From: Pseudomonadota bacterium
GTDB taxonomy: Bacteria > Pseudomonadota > Alphaproteobacteria > Caulobacterales > Caulobacteraceae
Assembly (NCBI GenBank): GCA_023433585.1
Contig: JAEZCL010000201.1
Span: 1 to 32,818 of the forward strand
Direction: 5' to 3'
Length of the DNA stretch: 32,818 bases
A program made the translations under genes and the position numbers. Below, piece after piece: positions 23,963-31,796 of the stretch. Positions within the stretch are counted from its first letter, which is position 1. Every line of letters begins with the position of its first letter. A model generated the notes under the pieces. The model was not told the origin of the DNA and did no database searches. It saw only the letters and a program-made list of their open reading frames with translations.

Positions 23963-25009
23963 TCAGGCGCGCGGCGGGCCGCAGGAGTCGCGCACCACAA
24001 GCTTGTGCGCCACCATCCGGTCGGCCTGCCCGTCGGCCCGGGAGGGATTCCGGCCACGGATATCCTCGGACAGGATGCGCACGGCGGTTTCGGCCATTTC
24101 GGCGACGGGCTGGCGGATGGTGGTGAGCTCGGGCCAGACGGCGGTGGCGATGGCGGTGTCATCAAAACCCACCAGGGTCAGGTCGCCCGGCACGTCCAGC
24201 CCACGGCGATGGGCCGCAGTCAGGGCGCCGGCGGCCATGTCGTCGTTCGAGGCGAAGATCGCCGTGGGCGCCCGCCGCGCCGACAGCAGCCGTTCGGCCG
24301 CCTCCAGACCCGAGCGATAGGTGAACTCGCCCGGCTCGATCAGAGCCTCGGCGGCCGGATCGGCGGCGCGCATCTCGGTCTGGAACCCCAGGAGGCGCTC
24401 GGCGCTGGCGGTCTGGTTGGAGGCGCCCTTGATGAAACCGATGCGGCGATGGCCCAGGCCCAGCAGATGGCGCGTCATCTCGGCGGCGGCGGCGAAATCG
24501 TCGATCCGCACCGCACTGGCGTCCGAGCGGAACCGCCCCGTTGCGACGGCGACCACCGGCGTCCCGGCTTCCTTGAGCTCGGACAGGGCCGCATGGGATT
24601 CACCATGCGGCGGCGGCAGGATGACCCCGGCGGCGCCCCCCGCGATCAGCCGCGTCACGGCCGCGCGCTCGCTGTCGGGATCGGGATCGCATTTCTCGAT
24701 CATCAGCAGGGCGCCGGTCTTCTGGGCGCCGTCCAGGGCGCCCACCAGGAACTCCGTCAGATAACTGGCCGAAGGGTTGGAGTAGAGCAGGCCGATGCGC
24801 CCGCCCCCCTGGCGCGCCAGGGAGCGCGCCGCCGCATTGGGCGAATAGCCCAGCGCCTCGACCGCCTCGAGCACGGTCTTGCGCGTGGTTTCCTTGACCC
24901 CGGCGACCTCGTTCATGACCCGCGACACGGTCATGGGCGACACGCCCGCGCGCCGCGCCACGTCATGGATGGTGACGGCGCCCTTTCTCTCCTTGCGGGA
25001 TTCGGCCAA
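23963..25009 (-). CDS. LacI-family transcriptional regulator (XylR-like candidate)
   Basis: A 348-residue repressor. The N-terminal LacI helix-turn-helix is at about 13-35 (VTIHDVARRAGVSPMTVSRV) with the hinge helix SPNAAARSLA near 54-63. The periplasmic-binding-protein-like effector domain follows (IGLLYSNPSASYLTEFLVGA, then the second lobe with AIFASNDDMAAGAL and GFDDTAIA). No ATG is available in frame before the HTH; TTG at 25009, preceded by AAGGGGCGAACAGG, is the best start. It ends 142 bases upstream of xylX in the same direction, with the two LacI-type palindromes in the gap. It is the natural candidate for the xylose repressor. In Caulobacter, XylR is, as I recall, encoded away from xylXABCD, so assignment here rests on position. 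Confidence 0.9.
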   Translation of the reverse strand: MAESRKERKGAVTIHDVARRAGVSPMTVSRVMNEVAGVKETTRKTVLEAVEALGYSPNAAARSLARQGGGRIGLLYSNPSASYLTEFLVGALDGAQKTGALLMIEKCDPDPDSERAAVTRLIAGGAAGVILPPPHGESHAALSELKEAGTPVVAVATGRFRSDASAVRIDDFAAAAEMTRHLLGLGHRRIGFIKGASNQTASAERLLGFQTEMRAADPAAEALIEPGEFTYRSGLEAAERLLSARRAPTAIFASNDDMAAGALTAAHRRGLDVPGDLTLVGFDDTAIATAVWPELTTIRQPVAEMAETAVRILSEDIRGRNPSRADGQADRMVAHKLVVRDSCGPPRA

Positions 25010-25060
25010 GCCTGTTCGCCCCTTCAGATCACGATGTCCGTTGATCGGCCCTCGGACGGC

Positions 25061-25912
25061 TCAGGTCAACGGCCCGAAGGGGACCACGCGGTTGCCCGTG
25101 TCATGGCCGATGTCGGCGGCCCCCAGGAAGGCGATCCCGGCGCGACCGCACCAGTCACGCACGATCTGTTCGGCCGTCATGCCGAACTCGGGATCGTTGG
25201 GCGTGATCTCGCTGACCCGGCCCAGGCGGACGCCCGCCGCACGCCGGATCATGGTCTGGCCGGTGATGTGGAACAGGGCCCGGTCGATGCGATAGGCCGC
25301 CTCGCCCACCTCCTCCAGCATCAGGACATGGCCGGTCAGGTCCGGCTCCAGCGCCGTGCCCAGAAGCTGGCTGAGGATGGTGATGTTGAAGGCGGCGGCG
25401 GGCGCCCTGGCCGCCTTGACGCTTGGCTCCAGCGCCGCCGGATCGCGCCGGACCAGCCAGGCCAGGCCCCGGTCGAAGGCCGCCTCGCCGCCCTCGCGCC
25501 GGATGTCCTGCACCATCGGCCCGTGGAACAGGTGCGGGAAGCCCAGCCGGTAGAGGCCCGCCAGCAGCGACCCGGCGTCCGAATAGCCCATATAGGCCTT
25601 CTTGCGCGCCACGCCGTTCACACCCGCCATGATCGCCTCGGCGACGCGGCACGACCCGTAGCCGCCCCGGGCGAACCACAGGGCGTCATAGGCCGGGTCG
25701 TTGGCCATCTCCAGAAAGGCCGCCGCCCGCGTCGCATCGTCGCCCGCGAAATGCCCCTGAACCTCGAAACAGGCCGGGTGGAAATCCAGCCGCACCGAGC
25801 CGTCCGGATAGAGCGCCTTCACCCGCCGAAGCGCCAGATCGGCGGTCTCGCGTTCGAAGCGGGACGAGGCGGCGACCACGCCGATGCGGAAAGGTTGGGC
25901 GAAACCGGCCAT
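25061..25912 (-). CDS. ldcA: LD-carboxypeptidase (S66 family, LdcA-like)
   Basis: Cytosolic serine peptidase that removes the terminal D-Ala from murein tetrapeptides, giving tripeptides for recycling. The 283-residue protein shows the S66 catalytic set: S87 in ARGGYGSCR, a Glu at 200-201 in LMLEEVGEAAYRIDR, and H270 in GHDTGNRVVPFG. Helpful flanking patterns are MGYSDAGSLLAGL and FHGPMVQD. The length is a little shorter than the E. coli enzyme (about 304). It is divergent from the mpl-like gene across a 75-base gap, so both may be expressed together. The lacI gene follows 51 bases downstream on the same strand but looks functionally unrelated. Confidence 0.91.
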   Translation of the reverse strand: MAGFAQPFRIGVVAASSRFERETADLALRRVKALYPDGSVRLDFHPACFEVQGHFAGDDATRAAAFLEMANDPAYDALWFARGGYGSCRVAEAIMAGVNGVARKKAYMGYSDAGSLLAGLYRLGFPHLFHGPMVQDIRREGGEAAFDRGLAWLVRRDPAALEPSVKAARAPAAAFNITILSQLLGTALEPDLTGHVLMLEEVGEAAYRIDRALFHITGQTMIRRAAGVRLGRVSEITPNDPEFGMTAEQIVRDWCGRAGIAFLGAADIGHDTGNRVVPFGPLT

Positions 25913-25987
25913 GGTCGTGCGCTTCCCCGTGGCGCGTCCAGTGCGCCATGCTAGTCAGAGGCTTTCCGCCATCGGGGTTCCGGCCGC

Positions 25988-27379
25988 ATGAATCAAGTCC
26001 AGTCCTATTTCTTCTGCGGTGTCGGAGGCTCGGGCATGCTGCCCCTGGCCCTGATCGTGAAGGCGCGCGGGGCCGCTGTGGAGGGCTCGGATCGCGCTTT
26101 GGATCAGGGGCGCACGCCGGACAAGTTCGACTGGCTGCGGCGACAGGGGATCATCCTGCACCCTCAGGACGGCTCGGGCGTGCGCGCCGATCAGGTGGTG
26201 GTGGCCACCGGCGCGGTGGAAGACACGGTGCCGGACATCCGCGCGGCGAAGGCGGCCGGGGCGCGCATCCTGACCCGGCCCGAAATGCTGTCGGACCTGT
26301 TCAACGCGGCGGGCGTCAGCGTCGGGGTCGCCGGCACCAGCGGCAAGTCCACCATCACCGGCATGATCGCCTGGATTCTGCACCGGGCCGGGCGCGATCC
26401 CACGGTCATGAACGGCGCCGTGATGAAGAATTTCGTGCGCCCCGGCCAGCCCTTCGCCAGCGCCCTTGTCGGGCGCGCGGACCTGTTCGTCAGCGAGGTG
26501 GACGAATCCGACGGCTCCATCGCCCGCTACCACCCGACCGTGGCGGTGGTCTCCAACGTGTCGCTGGACCACAAGTCACTGGACGAGCTGCGCGCCCTGT
26601 TCGGCGGCTTCGCGGGGCGGGCGAAAACGGCGGTGCTGAATCTGGACGACGCGGAGACGGCCGTCCTGGCGGGTCAGGCCGAAACGGCGATCACCTTCGC
26701 CCTCGAGAACGAGGCGGCCGACCTGCGCGCGGTCGATCTGAGCCCCACGGCGTCCGGCATGACGTTCCGGCTGATCGAGAAGGACGGCGCGATCCATGAG
26801 GCCGAGCTGCGCGTGCCGGGCGCGCACAATGTCGCCAACGCCCTGGCGGCCGTCGGCGCGGCGAAGGCGCTGGGCGTTCCCGTCGGTCAGTCAACGGCGG
26901 CGCTCGCCGATTTCACCGGCATCCGGCGGCGGCTGGAGGTGGCGGGCCAGGCGGGCGGAGTGACGGTCATCGACGACTTCGCGCACAATCCCGACAAGAT
27001 CACCGCCACCCTGAACACGCTTCACGCCTTTCCCGGCCGTCTGCTGATCCTGTTCCAGCCGCAGGGCTTCGGGCCGCTGAAGCTGATGAAGGCCGAGTTC
27101 ATCGACGTCTTCGCCCGGCTCATGGGGCCGGATGACGTGCTCGTGATGCCCGAGCCGGTCTATTACGGCGGGACCGCCGACCGCAGCGTCAGCTCGGGCG
27201 ACATCGTCGCGGGCGTGCGGGCGGGCGAGCGGGCGGCCGAGGCCCTGGTCGACCGAGCGGCCTGCGGCGATCGCCTGATCGCCCTGGCGCGGCCAGGCGA
27301 CCGCATCCTCATCATGGGCGCGCGCGACGACACCCTGTCCGACTTCGCCGCCGAGCTCCTGCAAAGGCTGGGGAGGTGA
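25988..27379 (+). CDS. mpl: Murein peptide ligase Mpl-like (Mur ligase family)
   Basis: ATP-dependent ligase of the MurC/Mpl group. Mpl joins L-Ala-gamma-D-Glu-meso-DAP tripeptide recovered from old wall to UDP-MurNAc. The 463-residue protein has the N-terminal FFCGVGGSGM nucleotide-binding loop (8-17), the ATP loop GTSGKST (116-122), the EVDESDGS stretch and NVSLDHKS of the central domain, VPGAHNVANALAA, and the C-terminal IDDFAHNPDKI. Mur ligases end with AHHPtEi-like motifs; the AHNP form favours a MurC-like or Mpl enzyme. MurC itself normally sits in the dcw cluster, and the divergent ldcA partner supplies the Mpl substrate, so Mpl is preferred. A specialised MurC paralogue remains possible. 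Confidence 0.83.
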   Translation: MNQVQSYFFCGVGGSGMLPLALIVKARGAAVEGSDRALDQGRTPDKFDWLRRQGIILHPQDGSGVRADQVVVATGAVEDTVPDIRAAKAAGARILTRPEMLSDLFNAAGVSVGVAGTSGKSTITGMIAWILHRAGRDPTVMNGAVMKNFVRPGQPFASALVGRADLFVSEVDESDGSIARYHPTVAVVSNVSLDHKSLDELRALFGGFAGRAKTAVLNLDDAETAVLAGQAETAITFALENEAADLRAVDLSPTASGMTFRLIEKDGAIHEAELRVPGAHNVANALAAVGAAKALGVPVGQSTAALADFTGIRRRLEVAGQAGGVTVIDDFAHNPDKITATLNTLHAFPGRLLILFQPQGFGPLKLMKAEFIDVFARLMGPDDVLVMPEPVYYGGTADRSVSSGDIVAGVRAGERAAEALVDRAACGDRLIALARPGDRILIMGARDDTLSDFAAELLQRLGR

Positions 27380-27549
27380 TTCCGTACCGCGCGGCGCTCG
27401 CGCTCACGCCGGAAAATTGCGCGGCGGGCCAGTAAACACCGGCATCAGGGGCATAAACTGATGTTTCAATCCGGACCGGCGCGGTTGGCCTTGGCGCAGA
27501 AATCGCTCAAGACAATGTCATTCACGCAATCCGGAAAGGTGGGGCGGCG
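27380..27549 (+). promoter_or_regulatory. Leader region upstream of zwf
   Basis: A 170-base gap that should contain the promoter of the Entner-Doudoroff operon. It has a less GC-rich island (27428-27470) with a short inverted repeat CATCAG (27443-27448) and CTGATG (27458-27463), 9 bases apart, and an AAAGGTGGGG ribosome site just before the zwf ATG. I cannot pick a convincing -35/-10 pair. Confidence 0.35.
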
Positions 27550-29001
27550 ATGCCGACGCTTGTTCTGTTCGGCGGGGGCGGCGACCTGGCGCTGCGCATG
27601 CTGTTGCCGTCGCTCTATTTCCTGGAGCATGACGGGCTGCTGCCGGACGCCCTGAAGATCATCGCCGCCGCGCGCAGCGAGGAGAGCCGCGCCGATTATC
27701 TGTCCCGCGTCCGCGAATGGGTGGAGCCGCGCGCGCAGGCCGACGGCCAGTGGAGCGGGGACGCCTTCGCCCGCCTGTCGCGCCGCCTCGACTACCTGGC
27801 GGTCGACGCCACCGATCCGCAAAGCCTGTCCGCCCTGAAGGACAAGGCCGGGACCGGGGACGTCACCTGTTTTCTGGCGGTCTCGCCCTCGCTCTACGCC
27901 CCCATCGTCAAGGCGCTGAAAGCGGCCGGCATGACCGGCCCGAAAACCCGTATCGTGCTGGAGAAGCCGGTGGGCAGGGACCTGGCGTCCTTCCGCGAGA
28001 TCGACCGGGCGGTGGGCGACGCCTTCACCGAGGACCGGGTGTTCCGCATCGACCACTACCTGGGCAAGGAGACGGTCCAGAACCTGATCGCCCTGCGCTT
28101 CGCCAACGTCATCTTCGAGCCCCTGTGGAACAACCTCTCGATCGACCACGTGCAGATCACCGTGGGCGAGACCGCCGGCGTCGGCGACCGCTGGCCCTAT
28201 TACGACGAGTACGGCGCCCTGAAGGACATGCTGCAGAACCACATGCTGCAGCTTCTGTGCCTCGTGGCCATGGAGCCGCCGTCGGACATGCACCCGGATT
28301 CGGTGCGCAACGAGAAGGTCAAGGTGCTGCGTTCGCTGCGGCCCATCGACAAGGCGGCGGCGAAAAAGGTCACGGCGCGCGGTCAGTATGAGGCGGGAAT
28401 CGTCGAGGGAGAGACGGTCAGGAGTTACGAAGAGGAGCGCGGCCAGGCGTCGGACACGGACACGTTTGTCGCCCTGCGCGCCGACATCGACAACTGGCGC
28501 TGGGCGGGCGTGCCGTTCTTCATGCGGACGGGCAAACGCATGCCCTCCAAGCACACCGAGATCGTCATCCAGTTCAAGCCGGTGCCCCATTCCATCTTCG
28601 ACGGCGACGGGCGCGGCGACATCACCGCCAACCGCCTGGTGATCGCGCTGCAGCCTGACGAGGACATCTCGCTGAGCGTCATGAACAAGGCGCCCGGCCT
28701 GGAGGCCCGCATGCGGCTGCAGCCCATCCGCATGTCCCTGTCCTGGGGTATGGAAGGCCAGAGCGCCCATCCGCCCCGGCGCCGCATCGCCTATGAACGC
28801 CTGCTGCTGGACGCGCTGAACGGCGACTCCACCCTGTTCGTGCGCCGTGACGAGGCGGAGGAGGCCTGGGCCTGGGTGGACGGCGTTTCGGCCGCCTGGC
28901 GGGACGCGGGCATGACGCCGCAGCCCTATCAGGCGGGAACCTGGGGCCCGCAAAGCGCCTTCGACCTCATGAGCCGCAACGGACGCGCGTGGAATGAGTA
29001 G
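27550..29001 (+). CDS. zwf: Glucose-6-phosphate 1-dehydrogenase
   Basis: First enzyme of the Entner-Doudoroff and oxidative pentose routes: glucose 6-phosphate plus NAD(P)+ to 6-phosphoglucono-lactone. The 483-residue protein has the N-terminal nucleotide site FGGGGDLA (7-14), where many homologues read GASGDL. The substrate-binding RIDHYLGKE is at 166-174 (H169, K173), and QNHMLQ holds the catalytic H231. EKPVGRDL is also typical. The length is normal. It is the first gene of zwf-pgl-edd-glk, the order also found in Caulobacter. A repeat element separates it from pgl. Confidence 0.96.
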   Translation: MPTLVLFGGGGDLALRMLLPSLYFLEHDGLLPDALKIIAAARSEESRADYLSRVREWVEPRAQADGQWSGDAFARLSRRLDYLAVDATDPQSLSALKDKAGTGDVTCFLAVSPSLYAPIVKALKAAGMTGPKTRIVLEKPVGRDLASFREIDRAVGDAFTEDRVFRIDHYLGKETVQNLIALRFANVIFEPLWNNLSIDHVQITVGETAGVGDRWPYYDEYGALKDMLQNHMLQLLCLVAMEPPSDMHPDSVRNEKVKVLRSLRPIDKAAAKKVTARGQYEAGIVEGETVRSYEEERGQASDTDTFVALRADIDNWRWAGVPFFMRTGKRMPSKHTEIVIQFKPVPHSIFDGDGRGDITANRLVIALQPDEDISLSVMNKAPGLEARMRLQPIRMSLSWGMEGQSAHPPRRRIAYERLLLDALNGDSTLFVRRDEAEEAWAWVDGVSAAWRDAGMTPQPYQAGTWGPQSAFDLMSRNGRAWNE

Positions 29002-29017
29002 TCGCCTGAATCATTGT

Positions 29018-29192
29018 CCCTCTCCCGATGGGAGAGGGCTGCGCGCAGCGGGATGCGTCAGCAGACCGCTCCTTCGCGCGCAGGGTGAGGGTCGAGTTTC
29101 TCCTGCTGAATCACCGAACCCTCATCCCCCGCGCGCAGAACCTTCGCTGTCGCTCCGGTGCGCGGGCTCCCCCTTCTCCCATTGGGAGAAGG
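29018..29192. repeat. Dispersed repeat bounded by two perfect hairpins, between zwf and pgl
   Basis: The left end is CCCTCTCCC-GAT-GGGAGAGGG (29018-29038) and the right end CCTTCTCCC-ATT-GGGAGAAGG (29172-29192), each a perfect 9-bp stem with a 3-base loop. Internal arms include CGCGCGCAGGGTGAGGGT and AACCCTCATCCCCCGCGCGC, which also pair with each other. This is a common Caulobacterales-type intergenic repeat. It fills the 195-base zwf-pgl gap and its right hairpin contains the pgl ribosome site. Confidence 0.82.
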
Positions 29193-29196
29193 CCGC

Positions 29197-29907
29197 ATGA
29201 CTGTCGCCGTCGAAAGTTTTCCTTCCGCCGACGCATGGGCCGCCGCCTGCGCCGATCGGCTGGAGAACGCCCTGTCCGCCGCCGTGAACGAGCGAGGCCG
29301 GGCGCTGTTCGCGGGCGCGGGCGGCTCGACGCCTTCGCCCATCTATCGGCGGCTGGCGAACGCCGCGCTGGACTGGTCGAAGATCGCCGTGACCCTGGTG
29401 GACGAGCGGCACGTGCCGGAAAGCTCGTCGGAGTCCAACGCCCGGCTGATGCGCCAGACCCTGCTGACGGGCCGCGCCGCCGCCGCACGGTTCATCCCGC
29501 TGCACCATGCCGCCGTCACGGTTGACCGCGCCGCCGCCCTGGCCGCCCGCGCGCTCGCGGCCGAAGGCGGGCGCCTGGACGCCGTACTGCTGGGCATGGG
29601 CGAGGACGGGCACATCTGTTCGATGTTTCCGGGCAGCCCGACCCTGAAGACCCTGCTCTCTCCCGCATTGAAGCCGACCGTGCTGGGCGTGCCCGCCGGG
29701 CGGGACGGCGCGGCCCCGCCGCAGGAGCGGATCAGCCTCAACATTCCCTGGCTGTCGGGCGCGCGCCGCGTGGTCCTGGCTCTGACCGGCGCCAGGAAGC
29801 GCGCGGTGTTCGAGGCCGAGGCGGCGGGCGATCCCGCGGTGCAGCCCATCGCCGCCCTGATCCAGTCCGGCGCGCCCCTTGAAGTCCTCTGGACGGAGAC
29901 CGCCTGA
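29197..29907 (+). CDS. pgl: 6-phosphogluconolactonase
   Basis: Hydrolyses 6-phospho-glucono-lactone to 6-phosphogluconate, linking Zwf and Edd. The 236-residue protein belongs to the glucosamine-6-phosphate isomerase-like (DevB/SOL) family. Signatures are FAGAGGSTPSPIYRRLA (phosphate loop), LVDERHVPESSSESNARLM, and GMGEDGHICSMFPGS with the catalytic H139. The ATG at 29197 is chosen because GGGAGAAGG ends 4 bases upstream; a frame beginning at 29158 would start within the repeat. Its TGA stop overlaps the edd start (TGATG). Confidence 0.94.
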   Translation: MTVAVESFPSADAWAAACADRLENALSAAVNERGRALFAGAGGSTPSPIYRRLANAALDWSKIAVTLVDERHVPESSSESNARLMRQTLLTGRAAAARFIPLHHAAVTVDRAAALAARALAAEGGRLDAVLLGMGEDGHICSMFPGSPTLKTLLSPALKPTVLGVPAGRDGAAPPQERISLNIPWLSGARRVVLALTGARKRAVFEAEAAGDPAVQPIAALIQSGAPLEVLWTETA

Positions 29908-31796
29908 TGGCCCTCAACCCCGTCACCCGCGCCGTCACAGAACGGATCATCCAGCGCAGCCGGGACACGCGCGCCGACTATCTGCGTCGCATGGACTGGG
30001 CCGCCGGAAACGCGCCTGGCCGGGCCAAGCTGTCGTGCGCCAACTGGGCCCACGCCTTCGCAGGCGCGCCCGTGGCGGACAAGCTGAACGCCATGTCGGG
30101 CGCCGAGCCCAACGTGGGGATCGTCACCGCCTACAACGACATGCTCTCGGCCCATCAGCCGTTCGAACGCTTTCCCGAAATCGTGCGCCAGGCCGCCCGC
30201 TCCGCGAACGCCACGGCCCAGGTGGCGGGCGGCGTTCCGGCCATGTGCGACGGCGTCACCCAGGGGCGCCCGGGCATGGAGCTGTCGCTGTTCAGCCGCG
30301 ACGTCATCGCCATGTCCACCGGCGTGGCCCTGACCCACGACGCCTTCGACGCGGCCCTGTGCCTGGGCGTGTGCGACAAGATCGTGCCGGGCCTGTTCAT
30401 GGGGGCGCTGGCCTTCGGCCACCTGCCGGTGGTGTTCGCCCCGGCCGGACCCATGCCGTCCGGCATCCCCAACGCCGAGAAAGCCCGCGTCCGCGCCGAA
30501 TACGCGCAAGGCAAGGTGGATCGCCGGACCCTGCTGGAAAGCGAGATCGGCAGCTACCATTCGCCCGGCACCTGCACCTTCTACGGCACCGCCAACTCCA
30601 ACCAGATGATGATGGAGCTGATGGGCCTGCACCTGCCCTCCACCGCCTTCGTCCATCCCGAGACGGGCCTGCGCGACGCCCTGACGGCGGCGGCGGCCAG
30701 ACGGGCGGTCCAGCTGGCGCGCGAGAGCGCGGGCCGCATGGCCGACGTCATCGACGAGAAAGCCATCGTCAACGGGATCGTGGCGCTTCTGGCCACCGGC
30801 GGGTCCACCAACCATGCCATCCATCTGGTCGCCATGGCGCGGGCGGCCGGGATCATCATCGACTGGACCGACATGGACGAGCTGTCGTCCGTCACGCCGC
30901 TGCTGGCCCGGGTCTATCCCAACGGATCGGCCGACGTGAACGCTTTTCAGGCGGCGGGCGGCGTGGCCTTCGTGACCCGCGAGCTGGCCCAGGCCGGCTT
31001 CCTGCACACGGACGTCACGACCATCATGGGGCGGGGCGTCCAGCCCTATTTCCAGGAGCCCATGCTGGAGGACGGCGAACTGGTCTGGAAGGACGGCGTG
31101 GTCGAGACCCTGGACCCGGAAATCCTGCGTCCCGCCTCCGACCCGTTCCAGAAGGACGGCGGCCTCCGTCTGGTCCAGGGCGCACTGGGCCGCGCGGTCA
31201 TCAAGGTCTCGGCGGTCAAGCCGGAGCACAGGGTCGTTGAGGCCCCCGCCGCCGTCTTCGACAGCCAGGAGGACGTGCTGGAGGCGTTCAAGGCGGGCGA
31301 ACTGGACCGTGACGTGGTGATCGTGCTGCGTTTCCAGGGACCGCGCGCCAACGGCATGCCCGAACTGCACAGCCTGTCGCCCGCCCTGTCCGTGCTTCAG
31401 GATCGCGGGTTCAGGGTGGCGCTGGTGACCGACGGGCGCATGTCCGGCGCCTCGGGCAAGACGCCCGCCGCCATCCATCTCAGCCCCGAGGCCCTGGCGG
31501 GCGGGCCGCTGGCCAGGGTGCGGGACGGCGACGTCATCCGCCTCGACCCGGACGCGGGCGAGCTGACCATCGTCGGCGCGGCGGACTTCGACCGGCGCGC
31601 CCCGGCCCGGCGCGGCGGCCACCATGCCGAGAGCGCCGCCTGGGGCTATGGCCGCGAACTGTTCGGCGCCTTCCGCCATCTGGCGAGCTCGGCCGAGGAA
31701 GGCGCCTCGGTCTGTTTCGCCCTGCCGACCGGCGAGCCGCCGCGCGACGACACGCCGCCCGACCCCAATCTCGTTGACCGAGCCGTGGACGCCTGA
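29907..31796 (+). CDS. edd: Phosphogluconate dehydratase
   Basis: Iron-sulfur enzyme converting 6-phosphogluconate to 2-keto-3-deoxy-6-phosphogluconate, the committed Entner-Doudoroff step. The 629-residue protein has cysteines at the expected cluster positions: C156 (GVCDKIVPG) and C223 (GTCTFYGTANSNQM), with a third candidate C114 (PAMCDGVTQG). Other family motifs are TAYNDMLSAHQP and TDGRMSGASGK. It is about 20 residues longer than the E. coli enzyme; the extra residues form a C-terminal Pro/Asp-rich tail (about 612-629). Start and stop both overlap neighbouring genes (TGATG), indicating coupling. Its partner eda is not in the window. It is a distant paralogue of xylD. Confidence 0.96.
   Translation: MALNPVTRAVTERIIQRSRDTRADYLRRMDWAAGNAPGRAKLSCANWAHAFAGAPVADKLNAMSGAEPNVGIVTAYNDMLSAHQPFERFPEIVRQAARSANATAQVAGGVPAMCDGVTQGRPGMELSLFSRDVIAMSTGVALTHDAFDAALCLGVCDKIVPGLFMGALAFGHLPVVFAPAGPMPSGIPNAEKARVRAEYAQGKVDRRTLLESEIGSYHSPGTCTFYGTANSNQMMMELMGLHLPSTAFVHPETGLRDALTAAAARRAVQLARESAGRMADVIDEKAIVNGIVALLATGGSTNHAIHLVAMARAAGIIIDWTDMDELSSVTPLLARVYPNGSADVNAFQAAGGVAFVTRELAQAGFLHTDVTTIMGRGVQPYFQEPMLEDGELVWKDGVVETLDPEILRPASDPFQKDGGLRLVQGALGRAVIKVSAVKPEHRVVEAPAAVFDSQEDVLEAFKAGELDRDVVIVLRFQGPRANGMPELHSLSPALSVLQDRGFRVALVTDGRMSGASGKTPAAIHLSPEALAGGPLARVRDGDVIRLDPDAGELTIVGAADFDRRAPARRGGHHAESAAWGYGRELFGAFRHLASSAEEGASVCFALPTGEPPRDDTPPDPNLVDRAVDA

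Noticed and set aside
29018..29192. The regularly spaced hairpins between zwf and pgl considered as a riboswitch or small CRISPR-like array.
   Set aside because: There are no direct repeats with spacers and no conserved ligand-binding core. The two end hairpins and internal arms fit an interspersed palindromic repeat.
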